From Diphasiastrum complanatum (taxonomy: Eukaryota > Streptophyta > Lycopodiopsida > Lycopodiales > Lycopodiaceae), in assembly GCA_029204225.1 (NCBI GenBank), contig CM055108.1, positions 15,088,722-15,152,721 on the forward strand: a stretch of 64,000 bases of DNA. The letters are read 5' to 3'. The position numbers were made by a program, and so were the translations under genes. This document shows, one piece after another, positions 11,300 through 24,300 of this stretch (within the stretch, counting starts at the first letter, position 1; the number at the start of each line of letters is the position of its first letter). The notes under the pieces were generated by a model that had not been told where the DNA came from, searched no databases, and was given only the letters and a program-made list of their open reading frames with translations.

Positions 11300-12555
11300 T
11301 CCACAATGTCAGTTTGCTAGACAAAAACAAGATAACTTAATTATTTATTTTTTGCGTACATTCAATTTAAATAAATGCCTTGATACTAGGCCACGATTAT
11401 CATGTGCCTATCTTAATTTTGTAGCAAAACATAAAAGAGATACCAAAAATAGAAAAATACAACAACATTTATATTGATAATACGATAGAATCAAAATAGA
11501 ATACATTAGCCATTGATATCATTAATTCTCAAGAGATTCAAGTACAAAGCACCATGGTTAAAGCACAACATAAACAATCTCAATTGCTTACATTCACAAA
11601 TCAGTGGAGAATTATTCAACTCTTTCACAATGCAAAAAAGATACATTCTACTATATAAATAGACTATTTTTAGACATCATTCAAATCCTAATTAACATTG
11701 ACATTGCAATGACCACTTACTACTAGTTAATCACTTGATAGCTAAGAGAGGCTTAAAGAGAAATCTACCTTTATTAAGGTTTATGGACACTTTTGGGCTT
11801 ACTAGGCCTCATTCTACTTCAAAAATTCCATTCACATGACAAGGCATCTCATGAATAAGATGGATCTTGATAGTATGAAACACAAACATTACAATCTAAT
11901 GGATTGATAGTGGATGTGAAACATCAACATTACAATCTAATGAATTGATAGTGGATGTCAATGAACATAGTTCATCGAGTGATTGAACTTGACTAAACTT
12001 CAGACCTTCAGATTCCTCAAGTTAGATCCCTTATTGATGGAATTGGTCCTTATCACTTGAGAAAGCTCAAATTTGATATCTATCAATTGAGGTAACTTGA
12101 TTGATGCCTACATGCAAGAAAGCTCAATCTTGTTCTCCTTGGGAGTGGGCACCGATTGCTCCATGGTCGATGGGTGGTAAGTGAGATCTCTCTCATCTAG
12201 ATTTTGGTGAAGTGACTTCTTGGGGGATTTCAAACCATACACAAAGATCTAATTGCTGATTTTCTATTGAAACCCTTGATAAATCTTTATGTACCACTCC
12301 AAGTACAAACAAGCTGAAATCCTTGATTAATTTCCATACAGAAATCCAAGTACATTGCAAAGTCCATAATTTTCCCCTAGCTCGTGGTTCTGATTCTATG
12401 AATAAGCTAATGTGTTTGTACATCCTTTAAGAAATTCAATATGTACATGTGGATGGGCTTTTGCATGCATATATCTTCAGTCTTGACTATGTGGAACAAA
12501 ACATAGAAATGTGTGTGAGTGTGTGTGTGAGAAAGAGAGAGATAGATAGTGTGGT
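11300..12555. other. No gene seen; one short tandem duplication
   Basis: AT-rich sequence without a convincing gene. A unit of about 45 bases containing ATTACAATCTAATGGATTG and GATAGTGGATGT is present twice in tandem at about 11882-11976, and a diverged relative of the same sequence occurs at about 54555-54610, just upstream of the copia RT fragment. This suggests a shared retroelement flank. Confidence 0.5.
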
Positions 12556-12559
12556 AGCT

Positions 12560-13238
12560 TTAAATGGTTGCAGTGGCTGGTTGCTGCTCTTCAAGATTTT
12601 CATGGGGAATAATTCCATACTCTTTTACTCCATTGCCTTCCGCATCTCTGTCATGCTTACCTGAGGTGGGTCTTCTGTGGGATCCTGCACTTCCGTTCCC
12701 ACCTGCAAGAACCACTTCTCAAATCCCCCTGGAGCGCTGGTCACCACCATTACTGAAGTCTTGTCGAACCTATTTGTGAATGTGTGAGGAACAAAACGAG
12801 GCAGATGAATGAAAGATCCTGGCTTGGCGTGGAATTTCTTGCCGCCCACAAGCCAGATAAGCTCTCCTTCAAGCATGTACCACGACTCATCCTCAAGTGT
12901 GTGGATATGAGGCGGAGGGCCTGATCCAGGAGGGACAAGAACCTCAAACAAGGAATACGATCCCCCAGTTTCATTGCCAAGTACCTTCAGCGTCACTAGC
13001 ACTCCTAGAACCCATACACTGAGCCCTGCACCTGTGAATGCAGAAAAAGTAAATTGCTTAAAAGTTTTAGCAAGGAAAGTCAGAAATAAGCAAAATAAAG
13101 ATTTGTCCCAGAAAATCAGAGACAAGCTGAACAAACGGCTACACAGAAACGTAGAAAGTGCAAACCCGCTTCAATCATGTATACGTTCGGTGCAGCAATG
13201 GCATGGAATTGATCCGCGCTGAAAGATAGTTGATCCAT
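12560..13238 (-). CDS. Single-domain cupin protein, copy 2
   Basis: Exon 1 is 13238-13166 (MDQLSFSADQFHAIAAPNV) and exon 2 starts at 13031 after TTCACAG; the joined codon restores Gly. Exon 2 holds a full cupin barrel signature: motif 1 (PPPHIHTLEDESWYMLEG, with HxH and Glu) and motif 2 (AKPGSFIHLPRFVPHTFTN, with PG, His and Asn). Total length to the first stop (12625-12627) is about 160 residues. Relative to copy 1 a four-base deletion near 12625 shifts the frame, giving an immediate stop; the old C-terminus is still readable in another frame to a stop near 12560 (ending QQPATATI). The barrel is complete, so a slightly shortened protein could be functional. The family has no assigned substrate from sequence alone. 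Confidence 0.8.
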
Positions 13239-14720
13239 ATTTACCCCCTACATGGACATTCAGGGACCGGTTACAGACTACCCTTCAGCAATCAAATTAA
13301 TCTCTATGCTCTAAATAGAAAAGTTGTACTTATACAGCATTGTTCATTGTCGCTTATCATCACATAAAATCTTAAGTTTATAGTGTGATCGGGTTTTTAA
13401 AAATAAATTGACTCCCTTTATGAGGATACAAAAGCAAGCATTAAGTTGACAGTATAAGGAAAACCTTGAAGCAGAAAGAAAACCTCCCCTAACTTGCTAT
13501 TCTGCAAAAAATAGTTGCAACAACAAGGAGGAGTATCTTGGAAGAAGCTAGGCCTTAAGGGAACATCAAAGAGATGGCTGGACTGACAAAACCGTATAGA
13601 TATGTAAAAGACTAGGGAAATCAGCAACTAGAAAGAAGCCGAGAGGAGCTGGATCAAGACTTTGAGAAGTGGGCAGTAGTAAATTCATCACAAATGCAGC
13701 TAAAATCAACACTGCCCATGCATCAATCTGCTAACAATCCAATTCTAATGCCAAATCATAACCAATAACATACAAATTTGATTCAAAGAATTGCAATCGC
13801 AGCACAGAATCAGCAGCACCACCCCGCTTCCTCAAGATCTTGCTGACAAATGTTTCAGTGCTGTATGATGTGCGCGCTCTCTCTCTCGGTTTCTCGCTAT
13901 CGCCACTTATGTATATACACCATTCTATATGAGTTAGTTTTAAGTAATCAGCTTAATATTCTAATTTTTACTTAGCTTTTGGATAGTTTAATTCATTTTT
14001 TGCCGTTCTTCGTTATTATTTTAAATACTTTAATCTTCTTGTTTGATCATGAGTTTTTCATCATTTTTAATAAAAGTAGGGATATTATTACTTCTATCTG
14101 AGTGGCGCTATAGTACGGAAGGCGAGCTACCGTTGTGGATGCTCTCATGAACGTTTAGATTTTGACACGTTTTCATCTTAGATACCACGTGGGCAGATCC
14201 AGATGGTGGGGATAACAAGGCATAAATTTGGACTTAATATAGATTAGCCTCGTGTTAAAATTGCTAAGAATAATGTGGCTTAATCTGAGGGTGATTCTCT
14301 ATGGAAGTGGGAATAGCCCCCTACGAAGCTAGGGAGTGAAACCTTAACTTGGACAATGCGAAGATCTAGGATTCTGATGACATGATATATATACATGCCG
14401 AGAGTTTAAGAGTGCCACTCATTGAACACCTTTGAGATTCACTTTCGCATATATTCATCTTGTTGAGTCCTAATTCTCTCCATGGCCTTGGTGAAGGTGT
14501 GGTTGTGGTTGAATCGGAAGGTGTTGATGTAAACTCTTCAACTTTTCATTTTCATTTATAGTTTCCTTCAAGTTGATCGGATGAGTTGTTGGAGTCATAT
14601 TTGAAACTTTCATTTGCCTCTAGTGTAGTGTAGTGTTGACACAAACCTCACCAATGGTTACGTATCCACTTATGTGTTTTATGTGGCTCTAAATGTGATG
14701 TGGCAGTCCAACCATAAGCC
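13239..14720. other. No gene seen
   Basis: Upstream flank of cupin copy 2 (its first part is similar to the flank of copy 1) followed by non-coding sequence. At 14160-14360 there is text reminiscent of a retroelement leader or LTR, but no terminal motif that I can support. Confidence 0.5.
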
Positions 14721-14724
14721 ACAA

Positions 14725-15056
14725 AACAACATCCATGTTGGGGTAATAGCGAGGTAACATTGACTTTTTAACTTCTTGACCCTTTCTATGTAGTCTCTAA
14801 TAGATTTGTGACTCTTGATACACACTCGTTCGAGCTATATGATGGGATCCTCCATTAGTTGGGTGGGGTCTTGAAGATCAAGATAAACGTCATCCACAAA
14901 GCATTCCAATCTTGTTTCTCGTGTGGCTCTAGGTTGAACTACCATTCAATGGTTATATCAATGAGGCAAAGTTTAAAGCACTTTTTAGATTGATCCTCAA
15001 CAATATCAAAATTGTCGCAATAGCTCTCTATTTTGGTCAAGATTGTGCTAGTTCGG
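14725..15056 (-). pseudogene. Gypsy-type gag relic
   Basis: Read on the minus strand with frameshifts, the region gives blocks typical of the Retrotrans_gag domain: FDIVEDQSKKCFKLCLIDIT, then W-rich HEKQDWNALW, then a block ending SIRDYIERVKKLKSQC. The last block closely matches the YIERVKHLRSEF of E2 gag and YIERFKRLRSQ of the 58-kb gag. No protease, RT or LTR was found next to it, so it is an isolated fragment. Confidence 0.6.
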
Positions 15057-17519
15057 ACATATGCTATTTTTATGGCTTTTGATTGTTTCTTCTTCTAGAG
15101 CTTTTGATATTTCAAAAGCAACAATTAACATGCACTGGAATTTCACCAATGTATCTATGTTGACTACAAATCCATCCAAAAATACTATCCAAGGCACTTC
15201 AACCTCACATATTCATCCAAACTGATATCAGTGTAGATTTATGCTACTTTTATTGATTTTCCAATGTTTGATTGTTTTGTACTTCTTTAAAATTTATTTT
15301 CTTTTTATGGGTTTAATTGGTCAAAAAAAAAAATTTGTTTTGATCATAGGCCGAACGCAACCCATAACTTATTTATGATCTTGAGGGGTTTGGGGCATTC
15401 AAATGTATATAAGTCATGACCTTTATGAGACAATTTTGAATTCATATATAGGGTTTTGTGCATAGAATAAATGAGAACTTTTGGCTTTTATCTTTTCCCG
15501 ATTGGAAAAAGATGTTGTCTTAAAATATACTAGCTTTTTTGCGTGCCTACACATTCCATGTTTGATCGTTCTACAAACTATCTAGATCATTTCTTAGCCA
15601 AAACGCTATACTAATACCCCAAGGAATTTCATGTTTGATTGTAGTAATTTTTTGAGGTTTACCTTCAAAAGAATTGGAGAAAATGTGCTAGTTTCAATAA
15701 GTGCATTACTTTAGAGCTTCCAGAATATATACACATTGTGTAAATGATTGAGTCAATTCATTAACTGACCTTCAAAAGAATGCCAACAATTGCAACTAAC
15801 TCTGCATTATACTCCAGGCCATTTTAAATTTGAAAAGCATATGTAAATCTTCTCAGTGTCCCTACACTAGAGGTGCGATTAGCTCTTGCTAGTATTTCTA
15901 CCTTAGAGGCACAAAAATTTGGCCAAGTAGAAGGTTCTATCTATGCTTGGATGATGTAAATGATCATTAGAATATTATTAAGTTTATTTGTTTTCTCACA
16001 TGTTCTCCATGTTGTGTTGAATGCATTTTGCTTTGTGAACATAGTGAATTTAGGAGCAATTGCCAATCTTGTAATCTTGGAGAGATTGTAATCAAAACAT
16101 GAGGCTCGTCCTTGATGATTTTATTATTGTGCAGACTCAAATGCATGAATAATCTTAGTAATTGATTAATGAGTCAAGATCCATAATATTTCGCTTATAT
16201 TTCACTATAGCATAACATTATTGATAAGGTGGAGCTAGTTTTAAACACCTCCCTCGTCTTCTAGTTTAGTGACTAGTTTTCTGTCTTTAGCTCACCTTTT
16301 CTTTGCACCTTTTCATAGGTTCAATTTTGTACTACACTTTACTCACCATTAGATTGTCGCTATTTCCCTCTTTAGCTTCGAAATGTCAAGCTCCATAGCC
16401 TCTTTCAAGGATGAGAAAAGGGATAACATAAAATTTTGGCATCATTGTTGGGAAAGTTGTTGATTATGACTCATCAATTTTTAAGATTTTTTTGTTGTTG
16501 TTTTTGCCACTAATTTTGGCTTTTATTCTTTTTTGCAATGTTTATATCGTGTGTTCTACTTGACTTTCTTTTTTTTCTTGATCAAAGTTGTGTTTAGATT
16601 ATGCTGCGACTATTTTCGAACATCCGCATCACCCATTCCAAATATTTGCATTTGCAATTAACTTCTAATTTTGAAAGAATCTTTCAATTAAGAGTGGAGT
16701 GTGAAGATTATTAAAATATTATCTTCCTATCTCAAGTTTGGGGCCATGTCCATGGTTATTCTCACTATATTTCATGTTGTACATAAAAGGTATGTGAATT
16801 GAGCACATAACCTTCTAGTATAGCTCGGATTTGAGTTAGGTAGATTCAATTTTGATGACATGCAGAAGTTTAGATAGCATGCAATGTCATATTGTATGCA
16901 TGCAATGTCATACTGTATGCATGCAAGCCACATGCAATCAGTGCATGCAACATGCAAAGTGGTTTCTGTGATCTACACATGTCTAGGCAATTTTATGAGT
17001 TGACATGCAGTCTATGCAACATCCATGCATGCAGTTACACATGTGGATCTCTGGTAGGTGAATTAGTTCAGTTAAGCGGACTTTCCATGCAACTCCACTA
17101 TAGGAATTCGAGTCTCTCTCATGTAGGGTAAGCTTGGCACGTTTTGCCATATTGTGAATAATGAGATTTTGGTAATTTGGACTCATTCTCTCTCTACTCG
17201 AGTTCTCTTTCATTGATTTTCTCTCTCTACTCGAGAGCAGGCTGTTTTTCCTATATTGAGCATTAGAATTATTTCTGACATTCAATTCTCATAGTGAGAA
17301 GTTAGATTTTTTCATTAGATGTATGCCATTGTGCTCTTGTCATAGATTTTTCAAGTATAATGTTCTCTGATCAATCTTGTGCAATCACAATGTAGTGGGT
17401 TTCTTTCCTTGCCTAACATGAATCCAAGATCTAGTCAATCTAGCATCAAAGAGACGGAGTTAGTTGTCACGCGTAGGTTCGTTCCCATGAGAGCGATAGT
17501 ATAGTTCATATTTCAACAT
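15057..17519. other. No gene seen
   Basis: AT-rich sequence with many stops in all frames. The only local structure is the CATGCA-rich stretch at 16858-17045 (separate entry) and a repeated element TCTCTCTACTCGAG at about 17190-17240. Confidence 0.5.
16858..17045. repeat. Short tandem and dispersed CATGCA repeats
   Basis: A unit near CATGCAATGTCATACTGTATG is repeated in tandem at about 16878-16925 and followed by further CATGCA/TGCATG hexamers to 17035. CATGCA is the core of plant RY elements bound by B3 factors, but the context gives no gene to regulate, so I regard it as a simple repeat. Confidence 0.5.
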
Positions 17520-18160
17520 GAATGGAGGATCTAACACTACATCCATTAACACTGAGCATTAACACTACATCCATTAACCCTACTTCCAATAACCCTAAAT
17601 CCACAACAATAATAGAAACTTACTCTTCTCTCTCTCCCTTTCTCTCTCACAAGAAGCATAAGAAATAGCAATCCCAATAATAATCAAATCCAACAATTAG
17701 CAAAATCCAAAGAAAGCATGAGAAATGGAGGAGAAGAGAGGAAGAGCAAGGACATTCATCAATCCATTTCTAAAGAGAACCAATCTGCTTTATTGAAATG
17801 AGGAAATGAACATGAGGAACAACTTGAGTTGGTCCCTTTTTATAGTAGAGAGGAGCACCCTGGCCTCTGAATCCTATTGGTCCAGTCTTGCCTCTCTTTT
17901 TATTCAAATTTAAAAAAGTGTGGGAACCATCAAAATTGGAGGGAAACTCAACTTTATTCACTAACTTGACATTTAGGCCCCGCGACATTAAAAGTCCCGC
18001 AAAAAGGCCTAAAGTCCTTTTATTAACATTCTAATTAATCAAATAACTATGTGGTCATCGGGTTGGACTTACACACACAGGGTGCCAAATCCCTCTCACT
18101 TATTGACTAGGGTTAGGGTTGCCTTGGGATCCGCAAACCCTCCAACGGTATCCCCCACCA
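17520..18160 (-). repeat. 3' LTR of E1 (left edge approximate)
   Basis: On the minus strand the LTR starts TGGTGGGGGATACC at 18160, comparable with the TGTTGGGGGTATTACC start of the E2 LTR, and it follows the extra ORF at the same distance. A TATA-like TATAAAAAGGG lies at about 17835-17846 on the minus strand, at a place equivalent to the TATA box of the E2 LTR, and a CT/GA tract lies downstream of it in both families. The left boundary is uncertain by roughly 100 bases. Confidence 0.6.
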
Positions 18161-18197
18161 AAACTGGTGGCGGTCCCACGACACCTGCAATATGCAG

Positions 18198-21092
18198 TTA
18201 TTGGGGACTTTTATTGGCTTCGCGCCGAATCTTAATTAAATGATACTGCACCTTCTCCATAAAGTCAAGGCGTGCAGTATTGAAATCCAAATTATGCATC
18301 AGGAAACAACGGTGGGCTCCGGGAATCCACTTGGAAGTTGTCCATGAGGTGAAGCGGGATTCCCAAGAGCCTCCCATCATAGCTGCACGGAAATACAATC
18401 GAGCAATCGGCAGGTGATCTTTGATTTGCTCTGAGGCCATCGACTTATTTGGATCAAATGCTAGGGTAGGAAGGCAATCGTCCCATTTGGTTGCCACTGA
18501 CGCCAACAAAGTTAGGTCTTTTGCAAACAATGTCGATTGTCACACCGTTGGATCCAGAGAGTGGACATACTCTCTTTGATATGCTTGTAAAGTCCGGTGG
18601 AAGTCCACTGAAATATTCCAGTTGTAAGACTGGTGGATGATTGGCCAATTGGGCATATGGATGGTGATTTTATCCATAGCCAATCCCAAATCTTTCCATT
18701 TTTGTCTTCACGGCATTGGCACGTAATAAGGATCTACCCGCAACTGGTGAGGGCTGGCGACATAACTCCTAATTGATTCTGGAGTTTTTTCTAAAATCGT
18801 GATTCTCCATGTCGGCTGCTCTCCCAGTGCAGGTATTTTGTCCAATTCTTTGCCGGCCTCGATCTCGGAGGTCTTAAATTTGAGAACCCATCCACCACGC
18901 GAGGACTCATGTGGATGCTGCTTTAAGACGCTGATGGGCCTTCTGAATAAATGGCTTGTCCTTGATGAGGATGGACCCACTTGTACTGCCGGTATAGTTG
19001 GCGGTTGATCTGCTAGATCTGGAGCTCCCCCCTGGTCCATGCTCGAATCAATCCCTGTATCCATCTGTACAGCTTCTTGGCGCGAAGGGGAGAATTGCGG
19101 CATGACCGGGATGGGGATTTGTGGTCCGGCTTCCAACACTTGAGCGGCGGCTTTTTCATAGGCGTTGATGGTCTCTTTTGCCTTTGCCAACTCGGTTGAA
19201 GCTGCTCCTTTGAACCTATCAAAGCGGCCTTGGAATCCCTGAAGGGCCACTTTGTATGTTTTCACTTTCTTGAACAAATATGCAATCTCCGTCGGCATGA
19301 CCGGATGATTGGGTATTTGTTTTTGCAGATATGCATCACGCTCAAGGGTGGTCGCATCCAATTCACCTTGAAGCTGTGTGCGATCTTGTTCGGCCATTTG
19401 TAATTGCCCCTTCAGCAGCTGCATCTGTTGCTTGGCATCTTGCACTGCCTTATCTACCTGATCCTGTGCGGTTGTCAAGGCGTTTTGCAGGGAGCTGATG
19501 TAGGTTTTCAAGCAATCAACTTGTTGCTGGTCCAATTTCTTTTCGCTTTCAGTCTTTTCTTCATGTTGCTTGGCTATCTTCACCTCTCGATCCAGCTGGA
19601 CAATTTCTGGCTGATCAAAGTGTTTTCCGATCCTAAATCAGAGATCCTCTGCTCCATTTCTTTCTTTTTATCCAGCATAGACTGGATCACTTGCCCAAGG
19701 CTTGAAACTAACCCGAGAGCATCACCAAAATCGACAGTCATGGAGGTGGCAGCAGCAAGAGAACCTGATGGTACTGTCGTTGGTAGGCGTGGAATAGGTG
19801 CCAAGGTCTCTTCTTCTTCAAAAATATCCTCATCTTCAAACCTTTCAGGCACCGTGGCGTTGAACTCCTTTGGTGACTTTACAGTTGTGTCGACCTGAAG
19901 TATGGCTGGGCTACCTTGTGTGGGTGGTTGCTGACTGGCATCTTCGACACCAATAGTAGCTTCATGGATATGTCCGAATCCTCTTCCAGGGGATTGGGGT
20001 TCAAAGGGTGCTGGGCTCTGGGGCATTTCAAAGATTTCGGTGGCCCCAAGGGGGTCGGAATCATCGAACATATCCATGAAGAACTGTGTGTTGGGTGAGG
20101 TTGCTTCGGTGTGCGGGGGTGAGGCAGCTTGGGTAGCTGTGATGGGAATGGTAGGCCCAATGGTCACAGACCGTCCTTGTATGGGAGCAGAGGCGAGAGA
20201 AGCATTAGAGGCGAGGGGAATGGGAAGTTCAGTGTGAACAACAGCAGGGGGTGGAAGCGCAGCTGACGAGGTATGCCTAGTACGTCGTCGTGACGTGGAA
20301 GGCGAATCAATAATTACGATCTCACTGCATGGACGACGATGACTATGAGAACTTGAGGCCTGGTGAGGTGACTCGGCCCCGGTGCTTCTTCGTAAACCAA
20401 AAGCACAGAATCCAGTTGGAAGCCATGGATTCTGTTTTCTAAGTGAGAAGCGGCTAAGAGGGACAATAGAGAACCAGCGGTGAACTGCTGCTTTGTATTG
20501 GCCTTAATAGCTCGCTTGAGCTCACAAGAAACAGTCTTGAACTAGTTATATGGTTCAAGAGGGGCTTTGGCCAACTTTATGTGGGACTCCACTATCCTGT
20601 GAAGGATTTGAGATGTGATGCGGTCTTTTCTGAGGTTGCCAACCATCAGGAAATGATTCAACAACTGGACAGCGGCGTGGATGGAAGGCTCAGTGATGGC
20701 TTCCATAAGGTAGCCATCGTTGGTGACGTCAATGTATGGCTTGATGGCCTGTTTGGCATGCTTGTGATTGGGTGAGGCTTGTGTACCGGATGAGATTCCT
20801 ATAGCTGCAAGTGCGGCCTCAGTGACTCGCACCTTGTGTGTGGCTCCTTGGAAGGTGATATAAAACTTGGATTTCTCTTCCTTCCATGTACTGAAGGCAA
20901 GAGTGATTAAATTCATTTAGATGCGTCCCGAAAAGGCTCTCTCATGAATACCCATTGCAGTAAGTAGAGGCTCCGCAAGGTCATCCACTGAGTGACCATG
21001 CTTGTGCTAGGAAGAATCATGATGTCCGTTGCAGATGGGACATCACAATGGATAGTATAGCGCAGAGACTGGGAAGTATCAGTAGACGACAT
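18198..21092 (-). pseudogene. Extra ORF of E1 (unknown protein with coiled coil)
   Basis: Start ATG at 21092 (MSSTDTSQSLRYTIH). With several frameshifts and stops the protein can be followed to about 18198. Order: globular N-domain (TFQGATHKVRVTEAALAAIG, DGYLMEAITEPSIHAAVQLL), Ser/Thr/Pro-rich linker, long heptad-like coiled coil (about 19250-19700, rich in Gln, Glu, Lys), and a conserved C-domain (SSRGGWVLKF, GKELDKIPALGEQPTWR, SIRSYVASPHQLRV, KWDDCLPTLAFDPNK). The extra ORF of E2 has the same blocks in the same order. It lies between integrase and the LTR in the same sense. Function unknown; gag-like or envelope-position accessory roles are both guesses. Confidence 0.7.
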
Positions 21093-21343
21093 GATGACCA
21101 AAAAGGAATTATAACCGCGTGAGAGTGTATCAGAAGACAATGCGGGAAATTTGGAAGGCTTTGGTTGCAAGAAAAATTCGCAAGAGCTTCGCTAGCACAA
21201 GTGAGGAATGAATCGAATTCAACCAACTTATAGGTGAATTTGGTGGGTCCATTGCACTGAATAGTAATTGGGCTGATTAGTTTAGCAAATTAATTACTGA
21301 AAATAAAAAATTAAAAACAAATAAAATGAAAAATATATTGAAA

Positions 21344-24300
21344 TCAGGCTCGCTGAACTGGCAGAGCAGGCTGCCGAAACTTGCGTAATCGGCTGCCATT
21401 TACCGGAGTATCAAATCGTTTTCCATCCAAGTGCTCAAGAATTACTGCGCCATAGTTCAGGATTTCCTTCACTTTATACGGGCCTTCCCCAGTAAACTTC
21501 AACTTGCCCTTGATGGTTTTGTACATCAATGCAAGATCTCCTGCTTCCAGATCTTTCTTGTGCAATCGACGATCGTGTCATGCCTTGCGGCGGGCTTTCT
21601 CTGCTGCTAAGGCATGAACTGCCATCAATCGGATTTCACATAATTTGTGCAACGCTTCATGACGAAGTTGTAAAGACTGATCATCATTTAATCGTTTTGT
21701 TGCTGCTATGCGTAAAGATGGGATTAAAGATTCAATTGGCATAACAGCATCTTGACCATAAACCAGTTGAAAAGGTGTTTGATTTGTACTATTTTTATAA
21801 GCGGTTCTGAATGCCCATAATGCTGCATACAGTTTATGTTCCCAATCTAAGTGACTCGCTTCAACTGTCTTTGTAATAATGGTGCAAAGAATCTTATTGG
21901 AAGATTCAGCTTGGCCATTCCCTCTGGGATAATAGAGAGTACTAAATTTGTGTATAACAAAAAAATCTTCCAGTAAATACTTTATTGTTTGATTAACAAA
22001 CTGTGTACCCCGATCATTGACAATTTCGATCGGACATCCAAACCTGATTATAATATTTTCATATAGAAACTTGGTCGTAGATTTCGCATCAGCCACTTTG
22101 ACAGCTTTGGTCATATAATCAGTTGCGACGATAATGTAGCGGGCCTGAGATCCTTGAGCAGCGAGATGAATAGGATCAACATAATCCAGTCCCCATTTTT
22201 CAAACGGTGCTTGTGATAAAACCAGATGTAAGGGTTCATAATTCTAGAAAGTAGGCCGTCGTGCTCGCTGGCAGACATCGCATGTCTGAATAAAATTTTA
22301 TGTGTCCTTATGAAGCGTAGGCCACCAACAACCGGATTGCAAAAGTTTGCGAACAGTAATATCTGTAGAGAAGTGTCCTCCACCCATGCCATCATGTGAA
22401 AACATGATTAGATCTAGTACTTCATGCGGTAAAACACATCTTTGTAAAATATTATCTGATCCACGATAATACAATTGTCCTGCAATTAATTAATAAGGTT
22501 GAGTCTTATGAATCAATTGTCTTTTCTGTACTTTTGTCAAAGAGTCATTCGGTTGTCCTAGCATCAGGTACTCAACAATATTTGTCGCCCACTCAGGTAC
22601 TGCGTCAACATAGAACAACGCAGCATCTGGCAGTTCATCATCCACTTCAGTATTACTGGTGCGGATTCAATTTGCGAAACGTGATCGGCTAGATAATGTT
22701 GCTTTCCCTTTCTGACCACAATTTGAAAGTCAAATTCAGTCAATAATAATAACCATCTTGCAATACGTCCAGTATTACACGTCTTATTTACCAAGTAAAG
22801 TAACAATTGATGATCCGTATAAAATGCAAAGTGCGTTTCCATGAGATAGATGGAATTTCCGAACAAAAAAAATCATGGCTAGTGCTTCACGTTTTGTTGT
22901 TGAATAATTTTTCTCTGGATCTGTAAGCTGTCTGCTTGCAAATCGTATATGATAATCCTTCTTATAGTCACCTGGCTGCGTCAAAACTGATCCAATGGCG
23001 TATTTTGAGGCATCCGTATGAACATGAAACTCTAATGTCCAATCTGAGAATGCAGTATTGGTGCTGAAGTTAATGTTTTTTTTAACTTTTCAAAGGCTTC
23101 TAATGCCTCTACTGTCCAAATAGGAACAATAGTTAATTTGTATATAGTTCGCGCTAAATCCGCAAAGAAGATAATAAAAATTTGATAGTAGTTCGCATGA
23201 CCCATAAACACATAAACTCCTCGAATTGTTGCTGGCGGTGGCAATTCCACAATAACTTTGATCTTAGAGTAGTCAGTGGCAATACCATGTCTTGATATCA
23301 CATGTCCAAGCACCACTCCGTGAGAATTCCATATCTAGCATTTTTCTGGATTTAGAGAAATCTGATATTTGCGACATCTTTCAAAGGCTTTCTCCAATCG
23401 ATCCAGGTGGTCTATATCTGTACTATGAGCTCCCAAGTCGTCCAAGTAAATTTCAAGGAATTTTTGCAAATAATCTTTAAAGGCAAATTGCATTACTCTT
23501 TGGAATGAACTTGGTGCATTACAGAGTCCAAACGGCATTACTTTGTAAGCGTAGGTGCCCCATTCTATTGCAAAAGCAGTTTTGTGGCGATCGGCGAGTG
23601 CAATCTTAACCTGGTTGTAACCACTAGAAAACTATAAGCTTCCGCTCCAGCAAGGCGATCCAAAATGCTTTCAGTAAAAGGTAACAGAAAGTGATCCTTC
23701 TGTGTCACTTTATTCAATGAGATTCACACAGATTCGCAATTTCCCATTTTTCTTAGGAACAATGACAAAATCCATTCGGTATGCTTGATCTCATAAATGA
23801 AATCGACGTCAAGCAATCTCTAAAGTTCTTTCTTTATCAGATCTGCCACATTAGGATTACAGTGATAGAACTTTGTAACCCTTGGTACTGCATCAGGTAC
23901 TAAAGATATGGTATGTTCAATGACTGATGTCGGAATACCCTTCAAATCTTGATAAGTCCATGCAAAACAATCTTGATACTTACTAAGTAGCAAACGGAGT
24001 GCTTGATACTGTTCAGGAGTAAGTTGTGATCCCACTTGTACAATCTTTTCCGAGTCTCCTGGTTCTGCAAGATTCATTGGCTGCGTCCTAGCTGGGCCAT
24101 CGTAAACCTCTTTAGATTCTGGCATGTGTTCTTCAGGTTCACGATGTGCTTTAGTTAACATGATAACCACATCATCCAGTGTATAACGTATAAAATGATC
24201 TGGCATATGATGTTGGACTACATTTGCTTGTTCTTTTTCGAAAGGACTTGTCTTGGCTCTTTGTTTAGTCTTCTTTGCAGGAATTGATCGTGGAGGTGAT

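Larger units (their letters stand above)
5332..11300 (-). mobile_element. Copy A of a four-gene DNA element (truncated at the P1 end)
   Basis: Read on the minus strand, this segment has the same order as copy B: P1 transposase-like (minus), P2 (plus), P3 H3-fold/protease (minus), P4 (plus). The left edge at 5332 begins CATTAGAG and shares a later AAAAAG with the terminal inverted repeat of copy B; just inside, both copies carry CTACGTAACGTAG about 100 bases from the end. The right edge is lost inside P1: homology fades near 11300 and no matching inverted terminus follows. All four genes are broken by stops or frameshifts, but the P3 catalytic His and Cys codons survive. Confidence 0.75.

Noticed and set aside
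16858-17045. RY-element (CATGCA) regulatory cluster.
   Set aside because: The hexamers arise largely from a short tandem duplication and there is no gene next to them.
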